Source: JBFMAE01 sp040756085 (GTDB lineage: Bacteria > Desulfobacterota > BSN033 > UBA1163). Taken from it: DNA of 13,280 nucleotides. The position numbers and the translations under genes are program-made. Positions 1 through 6,262 of this stretch are shown here, one piece after another. The stretch's first letter is position 1. The number at the start of each line of letters is the position of its first letter. A model generated the notes under the pieces. That model made no database searches. It had not been told where the DNA came from and saw nothing but the letters and a program-made list of their open reading frames with translations. Location: contig JBFMAE010000289.1 in the NCBI GenBank assembly GCA_040756085.1, positions 1 to 13,280 of the forward strand. The letters are read 5' to 3'.

Positions 1-21
1 ATTCAGGGCTAGGCCCTGAAT
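1..21. repeat. Perfect 9-bp inverted repeat (possible hairpin) downstream of rplT
   Basis: The arms attcagggc (1–9) and gccctgaat (13–21) are exact reverse complements around a 3-base centre (tag). The hairpin lies about 55 bases past the rplT stop in the direction of transcription. It could be a terminator of the thrS–rplT operon or part of the leader of the next gene, but the sequence needed to see a U-tract on the minus strand lies outside the window. No U-tract follows on the plus strand. The rest of the gap (22–76) shows nothing I can name. Confidence 0.5.
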
Positions 22-76
22 CCTACGTGGTGCAGGGTGTTGCCTTTCCTCTGAGGGGAGCAGGTAGGGAGATGCT

Positions 77-442
77 TTATTTTTGTGTCGCGCCATGCGT
101 TTTTGCCAACTCAGCAATTTTGGAAAAAGCGCCTGGATCGTTCACGGCTAAATCAGCCAAAATCTTCCGATCCAACTCGACATGGGCTTTCTTCAGAGCA
201 TCCATTAAACGGCTGTATGAGAGACCATGGAGTCTCGCTGCTGCATTGATCCGGGTGATCCATAATTTTCTAAAATCCCTCTTTCTGGCCCTTCGATCTC
301 GATAAGCATAAGCCAGAGCCCGATGGACCGCATCCACGGCTGTCCGGTAGAGCCTGCTTCTCCCTCCTACATAACCTTTCGCCATTTTCAGGACTTTTTT
401 CCTTCTCCGTCTCGTCTTTGGTCCACCTTTCACTCTGGGCAT
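77..442 (-). CDS. rplT: 50S ribosomal protein L20
   Basis: L20 binds 23S rRNA early in assembly of the large subunit, and in bacteria studied it also represses its own operon by binding the mRNA leader. The 121-residue product has the usual length and the family pattern: a very basic N-terminal extension (MPRVKGG, then RRRRKKVLKMAKGY), a helical region with RALAYAYRDRRARKRDFRKLWI, and a globular C-terminal part with INAAARLHGLSYSRLM. The ATG at 440–442 follows a purine-rich GGAGG about 8 bases upstream. It is the last visible gene of the thrS–infC–rpmI–rplT cluster and lies 103 bases after rpmI. That gap carries a heptamer word array. Identification is secure. Confidence 0.98.
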   Translation of the reverse strand: MPRVKGGPKTRRRRKKVLKMAKGYVGGRSRLYRTAVDAVHRALAYAYRDRRARKRDFRKLWITRINAAARLHGLSYSRLMDALKKAHVELDRKILADLAVNDPGAFSKIAELAKTHGATQK

Positions 443-476
443 CCTCTATCCTCCTCAGATCAATTATTCTAAATTA

Positions 477-536
477 CAAGTTTCAAGAGTCCTTTCGAAT
501 TAATCCATATAAAACTTGAAACCTGAAACTTGAAAC
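477..536. repeat. Heptamer word array with inverted half, rpmI–rplT gap
   Basis: Three tandem 7-bp units, cttgaaa (515–521), cctgaaa (522–528) and cttgaaa (529–535), are followed by c. About 28 bases to the left, caagtttcaag (477–487) holds the reverse complement gtttcaag, so transcripts can fold. The array fills most of the 103-base gap between rpmI and rplT and ends before the rplT ribosome binding site. It belongs to the set of spacer arrays described in the findings, in which each gap uses a different word. Confidence 0.75.
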
Positions 537-545
537 AAAAAAACT

Positions 546-743
546 TTAGATATACGGGAGCAGGGCTTTGATCCCTTTAGAATCCGATTGTTCGACGAAC
601 TTTGGAGTTCTAAGCCCTCGCTTTCGATTACTCGACTTCTTCGTCAGGATATGCCGAGCAAAAGCTCTCTTGGCCTTTATCTTTCCTGTCCCGGTCTTCT
701 TAAACCGTTTTACTGCCCCACGGTTGGTTTTTAATTTCGGCAC
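546..743 (-). CDS. rpmI: 50S ribosomal protein L35
   Basis: L35 is a small basic protein of the large ribosomal subunit. The 65-residue product matches the usual 64–66 residues and begins MPKLKTNRGAVKRFKKTGTGKIK, continuing with the family core HILTKKSSNRKRGLR and ending GIKALLPYI. The start codon is GTG (741–743), preceded by a strong AAGGAGG with a 5-base spacer. No ATG in this frame would keep the conserved PKLKTN start. It sits between infC and rplT, the standard order of this operon. The 90-base leader upstream contains a hairpin (762–817) at the place where L20-mediated control acts in other bacteria. Confidence 0.97.
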   Translation of the reverse strand: MPKLKTNRGAVKRFKKTGTGKIKAKRAFARHILTKKSSNRKRGLRTPKFVEQSDSKGIKALLPYI

Positions 744-761
744 ACTCTCCTCCTTTTAAAT

Positions 762-817
762 AGTGATTGTGATAGTGAATAGTGTTAGTAAGACCATCAT
801 GAAACTATCACTATCAC
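762..817. repeat. Short-word repeat and hairpin in the rpmI leader
   Basis: The left half iterates agtga-like words at 762, 768, 774, 781 and 787, a 6–7 base period. The right half holds ctatcactatcacc in the opposite orientation. The segments gtgatagtga (769–778) and tcactatcac (808–817) are exact 10-bp reverse complements and can be extended by about three pairs past a one-base bulge. In the transcript this hairpin ends about 10 bases before the rpmI Shine-Dalgarno. It may be one of the spacer word arrays, a regulatory leader structure, or both. Confidence 0.65.
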
Positions 818-833
818 CAGTTACAAGCACTTC

Positions 834-1355
834 TTATGATTTTTGACTCTGAAGGGGAGCCAAGATCATGATAAAATTTCTTCCCTCAAATTTGGGTGGC
901 TGTTCTACCTTCCCCCACTCCTTTGCTTCTTCAGTAATACGGCCCAGCATGTTTCTTCCAAGATCGGGGTGGGCCAACTCCCTCCCTCTGAAAACAATGG
1001 TCACTTTCGTCTTATTCCCCTCTTTTAAGAAACGTTCAATATGCCGAAGTTTAAATTTGAAATCATGCTCCTCTGTCTTGGGTCTCATCTTGACTTCCTT
1101 GACATGGACGACCGCCTGCTTCTTCTTTGCATCATGGGCCTTTTTACTTTGCTGATATTTGAACTTTCCATAATCCATGATGCGGCAGACCGGTGGTTCT
1201 GACTTCGGAGAAACCTCTACCAGGTCTAGGTCAAAATTGGCAGCGGCACGGAGGGCCTCCGCCACAGGTAAAATTCCCAACTGCTTCCCATCAGGGTCAA
1301 TCACTCTTACTTCCCTTGCTCGAATTTCTCGGTTGATCCGGACATCCTTGACGAT
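834..1355 (-). CDS. infC: Translation initiation factor IF-3 (probable AUC start)
   Basis: IF-3 binds the 30S subunit, prevents premature 50S joining and checks the start codon and initiator tRNA. The product is about 173 residues, as usual. It has an N-terminal domain starting near REIRAREVRVIDPDGKQLG, the family signature RIMDYGKFKYQQSKK and basic linker helix, and a C-terminal domain with EVKMRP, HDFKFKLRHIERFL and TIVFRGRE. The frame opens earlier at GTG (1362–1364), but that codon lies inside the Shine-Dalgarno, and the following ATG (1359–1361) is only 2 bases from GGAGG. The ATC at 1353–1355 is 8 bases away and aligns with the non-AUG start of other infC genes, giving an N-terminus xVKDVRINREIRARE much like that of Bacillus IF-3. 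Identity is certain; the start codon is inferred. Confidence 0.95.
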   Translation of the reverse strand: MVKDVRINREIRAREVRVIDPDGKQLGILPVAEALRAAANFDLDLVEVSPKSEPPVCRIMDYGKFKYQQSKKAHDAKKKQAVVHVKEVKMRPKTEEHDFKFKLRHIERFLKEGNKTKVTIVFRGRELAHPDLGRNMLGRITEEAKEWGKVEQPPKFEGRNFIMILAPLQSQKS

Positions 1356-1370
1356 AAACATCACCTCCTT
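1353..1370 (-). promoter_or_regulatory. infC: infC ribosome binding site and non-canonical ATC start
   Basis: Read on the minus strand, AAGGAGGTGAT is a perfect match to the 16S anti-Shine-Dalgarno sequence. It is followed by GTTT and the codon ATC, an 8-base spacer from GGAGG to ATC. The in-frame GTG and ATG nearer the site overlap or nearly touch the Shine-Dalgarno and are too close for normal initiation. infC genes are known for AUU, AUC or AUA starts, which let IF-3 repress its own translation through start-codon discrimination. Confidence 0.7.
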
Positions 1371-1375
1371 TTTAA

Positions 1376-1414
1376 CCCCTCTTCCCCCCCTTTATTAAAG
1401 GGGGGGAAGAGGGG
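1376..1414. repeat. Perfect 19-bp inverted repeat in the thrS–infC gap
   Basis: The arms 1376–1394 and 1396–1414 are exact reverse complements around one central base: CCCCTCTT, then seven C and TTTA, against TAAA, seven G and AAGAGGGG. On the mRNA the stem begins 2 bases after the thrS stop codon and ends 5 bases before the infC Shine-Dalgarno. No U-tract follows (the next bases are TTAAAAAGG), so a simple intrinsic terminator is unlikely. It could insulate infC translation from thrS ribosomes, hide or expose the infC site, protect mRNA from decay, or be a mobile palindromic repeat. Confidence 0.8.
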
Positions 1415-1416
1415 GG

Positions 1417-3303
1417 TTATAGCGTTGGATATTGCGATTCGATTTGTTTGACGAAATCCTCCACCGTCATCGATTTCAATGTTTCTCCACTTCTTTTTCG
1501 AGGAGAGAGGGTTTCCTCTTTCACTTCGCGGTCCCCCACTACCAGCATATAGGGGATCTTCTGTATCTGGGCCTCCCGGATCTTGAACCCAAGTTTTTCA
1601 TTACGGAAATCCTTTTCAACCCGGATCCCTTTCTGGATCAACTGTTGGTAAACCCTCTCCCCATAAGGAATATGTCGATCCGTCACCGTCATAATGGCTG
1701 CCTGGACAGGAGCGAGCCAAACCGGAAAGGCCCCTGCATAGTGTTCAATTAAGACCCCGATGAACCGCTCCATGGCTCCGAGGATCACCCGGTGAAGCAT
1801 AACCGGTCTATGCAGTTTTCCATCACTCCCGACATAGGTGAGATCGAACCGCTCGGGCATGGCAAAATCCACCTGGATCGTTGCACATTGCCACCTCCGG
1901 TTGAGGGCATCTTTCAACTTCACATCGATCTTCGGACCGTAAAAAGCTCCCTCCCCTTCGTTGATCTCAAAAGAGAGGTTCTTCCCCTTGAGGGCATTCA
2001 GTAGGGCATGGGTTGCCCTCTCCCAATCCTCATCGGCCCCGATCGACTTTTCCGGCTTGGTGCTGAGTTCTATCTCATATTCAAAACCAAAGACCTTCAT
2101 CACATCGTCAACGAAGTCGATGATGGCGCAGATCTCATTGTTCAACTGGTCGGACCGGCAGAGAAGATGGGCATCGTCCTGGGTAAACTCCCTGACTCGG
2201 AGCAGACCATGAAGCTCCCCGGATTGCTCATGCCGGTGGACCGTACCCAATTCGAAATAGCGAAGGGGAAGGTCTCGATAACTTCGAATCTGTGATTTGT
2301 AAATGAGCATGTGGGCTAGACAGTTCATCGGTTTAATACCGTATTCGGCATCTTCCACTTTGGTGAAATACATCTTTTCCCGGTAGTTTTCAAAATGTCC
2401 GGACCGTTTCCAGAGGTCCAATCGGAGGAGTTGTGGACCGATGACGATCTGATATCCTCGTTTCAGGTGCTCTTTCTTTTCGAAATCCTCTAAGATGGTC
2501 CGGAGCATGGCACCTTTGGGGTGGTAGATAACCAGACCCGGACCGGCCTCTTCGTGGATACTGAAGAGGTCGAGTTCCTTTCCCAGCTTTCGGTGGTCCC
2601 GTTTTCGAGCCTCCTCAAGCATCCGGAGATATTCTTCGAGTGTCTGTTGATCTGGAAAGGCTGTTCCGTAAATACGCTGAAGCACCTGGTTTCGGATATC
2701 CCCTCTCCAGTAGGTTCCAGAAACATTTAAAAGTTTAAACGCCCTGATCCTTCCTGTCGAAGGAAGGTGTGGCCCTCCGCACAGGTCTAAGAAACTCCCC
2801 TGACGATAGAGGGTGACATGGTCAGGAAGTTCTTCTAAATGTTCCACCTTATAGGTCTCACCCAGTTCGCTAAACGTCTTGATAGCCTCCTCTTTTGAGA
2901 CTTCCCTTCGAATGAAAGGAAGGTCCTGCTCGATGATCTCGGATATCTTCTTTCCAATCCGCTCGAGATCCTGGGGCGTGAAGGTTCGTTCATAATCAAA
3001 ATCGTAATAGAACCCGGTCTCCGTAGATGGACCAAAGGTGAGTTTCACTGCAGGAAAAAGTTCTTTCACGGCCTGGGCCATGACATGGGCTGCAGAATGG
3101 CGCAATATCTCCAGCCCTTTTTTTGAATGGATGGAGACGAATGAAATCGAAGCGTCCTTCTCCACTGTTTGAGAGAGGTCAACCAACGCACCATTTACCT
3201 GCGCTGCCACGGCATTCTTGTCAGAAAATTCCTGAATTTTCGTCCCTTTAGGTACCGACCGTTTCAAACCATCGGGAAAGGTAATCGTAATCAACTCTTC
3301 CAT
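1417..3303 (-). CDS. thrS: Threonine–tRNA ligase
   Basis: This class II synthetase joins threonine to tRNA-Thr in the cytoplasm and removes mischarged serine. The N-terminal TGS domain (about residues 1–62) is followed by the editing domain with HSAAH (69–73) and DLCGGPH (173–179). The catalytic core has the zinc ligands Cys328, His379 (FTQDDAH) and His504 (MLHR), and the C-terminal anticodon domain begins near WLAPVQ. I chose the ATG at 3301–3303, giving 628 residues, because EELITITFPDGLKRS matches the family start. An upstream in-frame GTG (3337–3339) would add 12 residues encoded inside a hairpin. Neither start has a clear Shine-Dalgarno. The usual MNCPGH motif reads MNCLAH here. The gene heads the thrS–infC–rpmI–rplT operon. 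Confidence 0.97.
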   Translation of the reverse strand: MEELITITFPDGLKRSVPKGTKIQEFSDKNAVAAQVNGALVDLSQTVEKDASISFVSIHSKKGLEILRHSAAHVMAQAVKELFPAVKLTFGPSTETGFYYDFDYERTFTPQDLERIGKKISEIIEQDLPFIRREVSKEEAIKTFSELGETYKVEHLEELPDHVTLYRQGSFLDLCGGPHLPSTGRIRAFKLLNVSGTYWRGDIRNQVLQRIYGTAFPDQQTLEEYLRMLEEARKRDHRKLGKELDLFSIHEEAGPGLVIYHPKGAMLRTILEDFEKKEHLKRGYQIVIGPQLLRLDLWKRSGHFENYREKMYFTKVEDAEYGIKPMNCLAHMLIYKSQIRSYRDLPLRYFELGTVHRHEQSGELHGLLRVREFTQDDAHLLCRSDQLNNEICAIIDFVDDVMKVFGFEYEIELSTKPEKSIGADEDWERATHALLNALKGKNLSFEINEGEGAFYGPKIDVKLKDALNRRWQCATIQVDFAMPERFDLTYVGSDGKLHRPVMLHRVILGAMERFIGVLIEHYAGAFPVWLAPVQAAIMTVTDRHIPYGERVYQQLIQKGIRVEKDFRNEKLGFKIREAQIQKIPYMLVVGDREVKEETLSPRKRSGETLKSMTVEDFVKQIESQYPTL

Positions 3304-3322
3304 TTTCGTCTGGATTGAAACT

Positions 3323-3363
3323 GGAGAGGCATCATCCACATAAACTATGAATGATGCCTCTCC
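3323..3363. promoter_or_regulatory. Perfect 13-bp hairpin in the thrS leader (possible translational operator)
   Basis: The arms ggagaggcatcat (3323–3335) and atgatgcctctcc (3351–3363) are exact reverse complements with a 15-base loop. On the mRNA the stem ends 19 bases before the chosen thrS ATG, and no U-tract follows it. Escherichia coli thrS is repressed by its own product, which binds tRNA-like hairpins in this position. The loop here contains UGU, the same bases as one threonine anticodon, but the loop size is not that of an anticodon arm. An 11-base stretch of the loop region (ttcatagttta on the minus strand) also occurs in the mutS upstream word array, so the hairpin may instead be repeat-derived. 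Confidence 0.5.
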
Positions 3364-3432
3364 GTTTTCTTTTGATCAAAATGTCTGTTTTTCCAATAAC
3401 TTATATTTCACTTTTTAATAAATTAGTTTCAA

Positions 3433-3507
3433 TGGTAGGCACGTGGGGATTTGAACCCCAGACTTCTACCGCGTCAAGGTAGCGCTCTCCCCCTGAGCTA
3501 CGTGCCT
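3433..3507 (-). tRNA. tRNA-Val (GAC anticodon)
   Basis: The minus strand folds as a full cloverleaf: acceptor AGGCACG with CGTGCCT, T8-A9, D stem GCTC/GAGC, anticodon stem CTACC/GGTAG with loop TTGACGC, a 5-base variable region, and T stem TGGGG/CCCCA around TTCAAAT. The discriminator base is A and the 3' CCA is encoded. The anticodon GAC (3473–3475) reads GUC and GUU valine codons. The tRNA lies between clpB and thrS on the same strand, with a promoter-like sequence about 45–70 bases upstream, and it may share a primary transcript with thrS. Confidence 0.97.
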
Positions 3508-3511
3508 ATTT

Positions 3512-3532
3512 GCCTCCCTGCGGTAGGCAGGC
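3512..3532. repeat. Small GC-rich imperfect palindrome just 5' of tRNA-Val
   Basis: Eight base pairs with one C·C mismatch form between 3512–3519 and 3525–3532 around gcggt. It lies 4 bases from the 5' end of the mature tRNA, inside the predicted precursor leader. Its sequence cctccctgcg differs at one base from cctgcctgcg, the end of the 66-bp element found elsewhere in the window, and it also contains ggcaggc, so it may be a small relative or remnant of that element. Confidence 0.5.
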
Positions 3533-3549
3533 TTTCGAAAATTGCTGTA

Positions 3550-3578
3550 TGCATAACAGGTTTTTGGAATATTGTCAA
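3550..3578 (-). promoter_or_regulatory. Predicted sigma-70 promoter for tRNA-Val (and possibly thrS)
   Basis: On the minus strand there is a perfect −35 TTGACA (3573–3578), a 17-base spacer, and a −10 TATGCA (3550–3555) preceded by TGT, which forms an extended −10. The −10 itself matches the consensus at only three of six positions. Transcription would start near 3543, about 35 bases before the tRNA. No terminator with a U-tract is visible between the tRNA and thrS. Confidence 0.5.
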
Positions 3579-3599
3579 GAAAATTCTTAACTTACAACT

Positions 3600-6191
3600 C
3601 TATGCCCTGAATACTAAATCCCCTTTCTTATCGTCCTTGTCTGCAGTAACAGTATCTCCCTCTCTAAATTTCCCTTCTAGAATTTTCAATGCCAATTTAT
3701 CCTGAATCTCCTTTTGAATCACCCGCTTAAGTGGCCGAGCTCCATACGCAGGATCAAATCCTTCCTTTGCCAGCCACTCTTTTCCCTTCTCGGTCATTTT
3801 CAGTTGTATTCGTTTTTCTAAAAGCCGCTGTTCGAGTTTCTTAACCTGGATCTCAACAATAGCCTTGATCTCTTCTAAACCGAGACCATGGAAAATGATC
3901 AACTCATCAATACGATTCAGAAATTCAGGTTTGAAATGGGCTTTCACCGCATCCAACACTTGACGTCTCATCTCTTCATAATCCATCTCACCTAAATCCA
4001 CAATCCACTGGCTCCCGATATTGGAGGTCATGATGATAACCGTATTTTTAAAGTCCACCGTTCTGCCGTGGCCATCGGTCAATCTTCCATCGTCCAAAAT
4101 CTGCAAGAGGATATTGAACACCTCTGGATGGGCCTTTTCAATCTCATCCATCAGCACAATAGAGTAAGGTCTTCTCCGAACGGCTTCTGTGAGAAACCCA
4201 CCCTCTTCATAGCCGACATAACCAGGAGGGGCTCCAATCAGCCTGGCCACAGAATGCTTCTCCATAAATTCTGACATATCGATTCTCACCATTGCCTGCT
4301 CATCATCAAACAGAAACTCGGCCAGCGCTCGAGCTAACTCTGTCTTTCCAACTCCTGTCGGTCCCATAAAGATAAAAGAGCCGATTGGGCGATTGGGATC
4401 CTGTAACCCTGCCCTTGCTCTTCTCACGGCATTAGAGACGGCGGCAATGGCATCATCCTGGCCCACCACCCTCTGTCTGAGTCTCCCTTCCATGTGGATC
4501 AACTTCTCAACCTCTCCCTCCAGCATCCTTGAAACAGGGATACCGGTCCATTTGGAGACCACCTCGGCCACATCCTCCTCATCGACTTCCTCTTTCAACA
4601 TCTTTTCATTCTTTTGGAGCGTGGCGAGCTTTTCCTCCTCTTTTTTCATCTCATTTTCAAGCTTTGACATCTCCCCATATTGCAACTCAGCCAGCTTTGA
4701 ATAATCTACCTCCCGCTCCGCCTCTTTCATCATCTGCTTCGTTTTCTCAATCCGCTCTTTGATCTGACGAATCTGGGAGATGGCCTTCTTCTCGTTGTCC
4801 CACTTGACCGTCTTCTCCTTCACCTCATCCTTCAAATCAGCCAGTTCTTTTTCGAGTTTTTTCAATCGTTCGACGGAAGCCTTGTCCTTTTCCTTTTTCA
4901 GGGCCTGGCGTTCAATCTCCAACTGCATCACTTTGCGCTGAACTTCGTCAATTTCCATCGGAACGCTATCGATCTCTATTCTCAACCTGGATGCGGCCTC
5001 GTCAATCAAATCAACAGCTTTATCTGGAAGGAAACGGTCCGAGATGTACCGGTGTGAGAGCATGGCCGCTGCAATGATTGCCGAGTCTTTAATCTTCACA
5101 CCGTGATGAACCTCATAACGCTCTTTCAAGCCTCTTAAAATGGCGATCGTATCCTCGATCGAAGGTTGACTGACATAGATCGGTTGGAATCGACGCTCTA
5201 GGGCCGCATCCTTCTCCACATACTTCCGGTATTCGTTGAGTGTTGTCGCACCGACACATCGGAGTTCTCCCCTGGCCAGGGCTGGCTTCAACATGTTGGA
5301 AGCATCGATGGCACCTTCTGCTGCGCCAGCACCCACCAGAGTATGGAGTTCATCAATGAAGAGAATGATATTGCCTGCTGCATTCGAAATCTCCTTCAAA
5401 ACGGCCTTCAATCTCTCTTCAAACTCACCCCTGAACTTTGCACCGGCAATCAGGGCTCCCAGATCGAGGGCAACCAACTTCTTATTCTTCAATGTCTCGG
5501 GAACATCCCCTTTGACAATCCTCTGTGCCAACCCTTCGACAATCGCTGTCTTTCCAACTCCTGGTTCTCCGATCAACACAGGGTTGTTCTTGGTCCTTCG
5601 GGAGAGAACCTGGATGACCCGTCGAATTTCATCATCCCTGCCGATCACCGGATCGAGCTTTCCCTTCCTCGCCTCTTCAGTGAGATCCCGGCTGTATCGT
5701 TTTAGAGCCTGGTACTTCTCTTCTGGATTCTGATCCGTCACCCGATGAGGACCCCGTATCTCCTGCAACACTCTGAAAATCGCATCCTTGGTCACCCCGT
5801 TTCTCTGGAGGATCTGGAAGGACGCCCCTCGTCTCTCATCGGCAATGGCGATGAGAAGGTGTTCTGTCGAAAGGTATTCATCCATCAACCTTTCAGCCTC
5901 TTTCCAGGCCATGTTGAAAATTTCATTGAGCCGGCTGGAAAGATAGACCTGCCCTGCTCCTCCGCCCGTCACGTTCGGGATCCGGTTCAGTTCCCCTTCC
6001 AGTTGAGAAATGATTAAATCTGGATTGGCCCCTAATTTCTGGAGGATGGGGATGACAATTCCTTCCTTCTGCGCCATGAGGGCTAATAAAAGGTGTTCAA
6101 CATCTATCTGCTGATGGCTTCTTCGCTCAGCGATTGCCTTGGCTTCTTGCAAGGCCTCTTGAGCTTTCAGTGTGAATTTATCTATATTCAT
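3600..6191 (-). CDS. clpB: ATP-dependent chaperone ClpB (protein disaggregase)
   Basis: ClpB is a hexameric AAA+ machine that threads aggregated proteins through its pore together with DnaK. The 863 residues match the usual length. The domains in order are a Clp N-domain (about 1–145), AAA-1 with Walker A GEPGVGKT (208–215), Walker B Asp280-Glu281, pore loop near KFRG (252) and arginine fingers Arg333-Arg334, then the long charged coiled-coil M-domain (about 405–535). AAA-2 follows, with GPTGVGKT (610–617), Asp682-Glu683, pore loop GYVG (657–660) and the sensor-2 motif GARPLKR (817–823). The M-domain distinguishes ClpB from ClpA and ClpC. The ATG at 6189–6191 has GGGGGAG about 9 bases upstream. 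No CIRCE operator or clear heat-shock promoter is visible in the 71-base gap before it. Confidence 0.98.
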   Translation of the reverse strand: MNIDKFTLKAQEALQEAKAIAERRSHQQIDVEHLLLALMAQKEGIVIPILQKLGANPDLIISQLEGELNRIPNVTGGGAGQVYLSSRLNEIFNMAWKEAERLMDEYLSTEHLLIAIADERRGASFQILQRNGVTKDAIFRVLQEIRGPHRVTDQNPEEKYQALKRYSRDLTEEARKGKLDPVIGRDDEIRRVIQVLSRRTKNNPVLIGEPGVGKTAIVEGLAQRIVKGDVPETLKNKKLVALDLGALIAGAKFRGEFEERLKAVLKEISNAAGNIILFIDELHTLVGAGAAEGAIDASNMLKPALARGELRCVGATTLNEYRKYVEKDAALERRFQPIYVSQPSIEDTIAILRGLKERYEVHHGVKIKDSAIIAAAMLSHRYISDRFLPDKAVDLIDEAASRLRIEIDSVPMEIDEVQRKVMQLEIERQALKKEKDKASVERLKKLEKELADLKDEVKEKTVKWDNEKKAISQIRQIKERIEKTKQMMKEAEREVDYSKLAELQYGEMSKLENEMKKEEEKLATLQKNEKMLKEEVDEEDVAEVVSKWTGIPVSRMLEGEVEKLIHMEGRLRQRVVGQDDAIAAVSNAVRRARAGLQDPNRPIGSFIFMGPTGVGKTELARALAEFLFDDEQAMVRIDMSEFMEKHSVARLIGAPPGYVGYEEGGFLTEAVRRRPYSIVLMDEIEKAHPEVFNILLQILDDGRLTDGHGRTVDFKNTVIIMTSNIGSQWIVDLGEMDYEEMRRQVLDAVKAHFKPEFLNRIDELIIFHGLGLEEIKAIVEIQVKKLEQRLLEKRIQLKMTEKGKEWLAKEGFDPAYGARPLKRVIQKEIQDKLALKILEGKFREGDTVTADKDDKKGDLVFRA

Positions 6192-6222
6192 TTTATTTCA
6201 CTCCCCCAAATCATTTACCCAA

Positions 6223-6251
6223 AAAATAATCATCCCATGGCTATTTTGCAA
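6223..6251 (-). promoter_or_regulatory. Weak promoter candidate upstream of clpB
   Basis: The minus strand shows TTGCAA (6246–6251), a 17-base spacer and TATTTT (6223–6228), each matching the sigma-70 consensus at four of six positions. It is the only such pair I see in the short AT-rich gap between rsmA and clpB. Chance occurrence is quite possible in sequence this AT-rich. Confidence 0.22.
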
Positions 6252-6262
6252 ATAGAATTTTC

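Noticed and set aside
3304..3339. GTG start for thrS adding 12 residues
   Set aside because: The added residues do not match the family's TGS-domain start, they come from the leader hairpin, and no Shine-Dalgarno precedes the GTG.
3370..3381. 12-bp palindrome ttttgatcaaaa between tRNA-Val and thrS as an operator
   Set aside because: It is a single AT-rich palindrome with no spacing match to an FNR-type site (TTGAT-N4-ATCAA) and could occur by chance.
3304..3432. T-box riboswitch in the thrS leader
   Set aside because: The gap between the tRNA and thrS is too short for the usual T-box fold, and I see no conserved T-box sequence or terminator with a U-tract.
5236..5733. Plus-strand open frame of 165 codons within clpB
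   Set aside because: It lies wholly antisense to a well-conserved clpB AAA-1 region and has no recognisable protein features; it is a shadow of clpB codon use.
6192..6262. HrcA/CIRCE operator or sigma-32 promoter upstream of clpB
   Set aside because: No TTAGCACTC/GAGTGCTAA pair and no convincing heat-shock −35/−10 pair is present in the gap.
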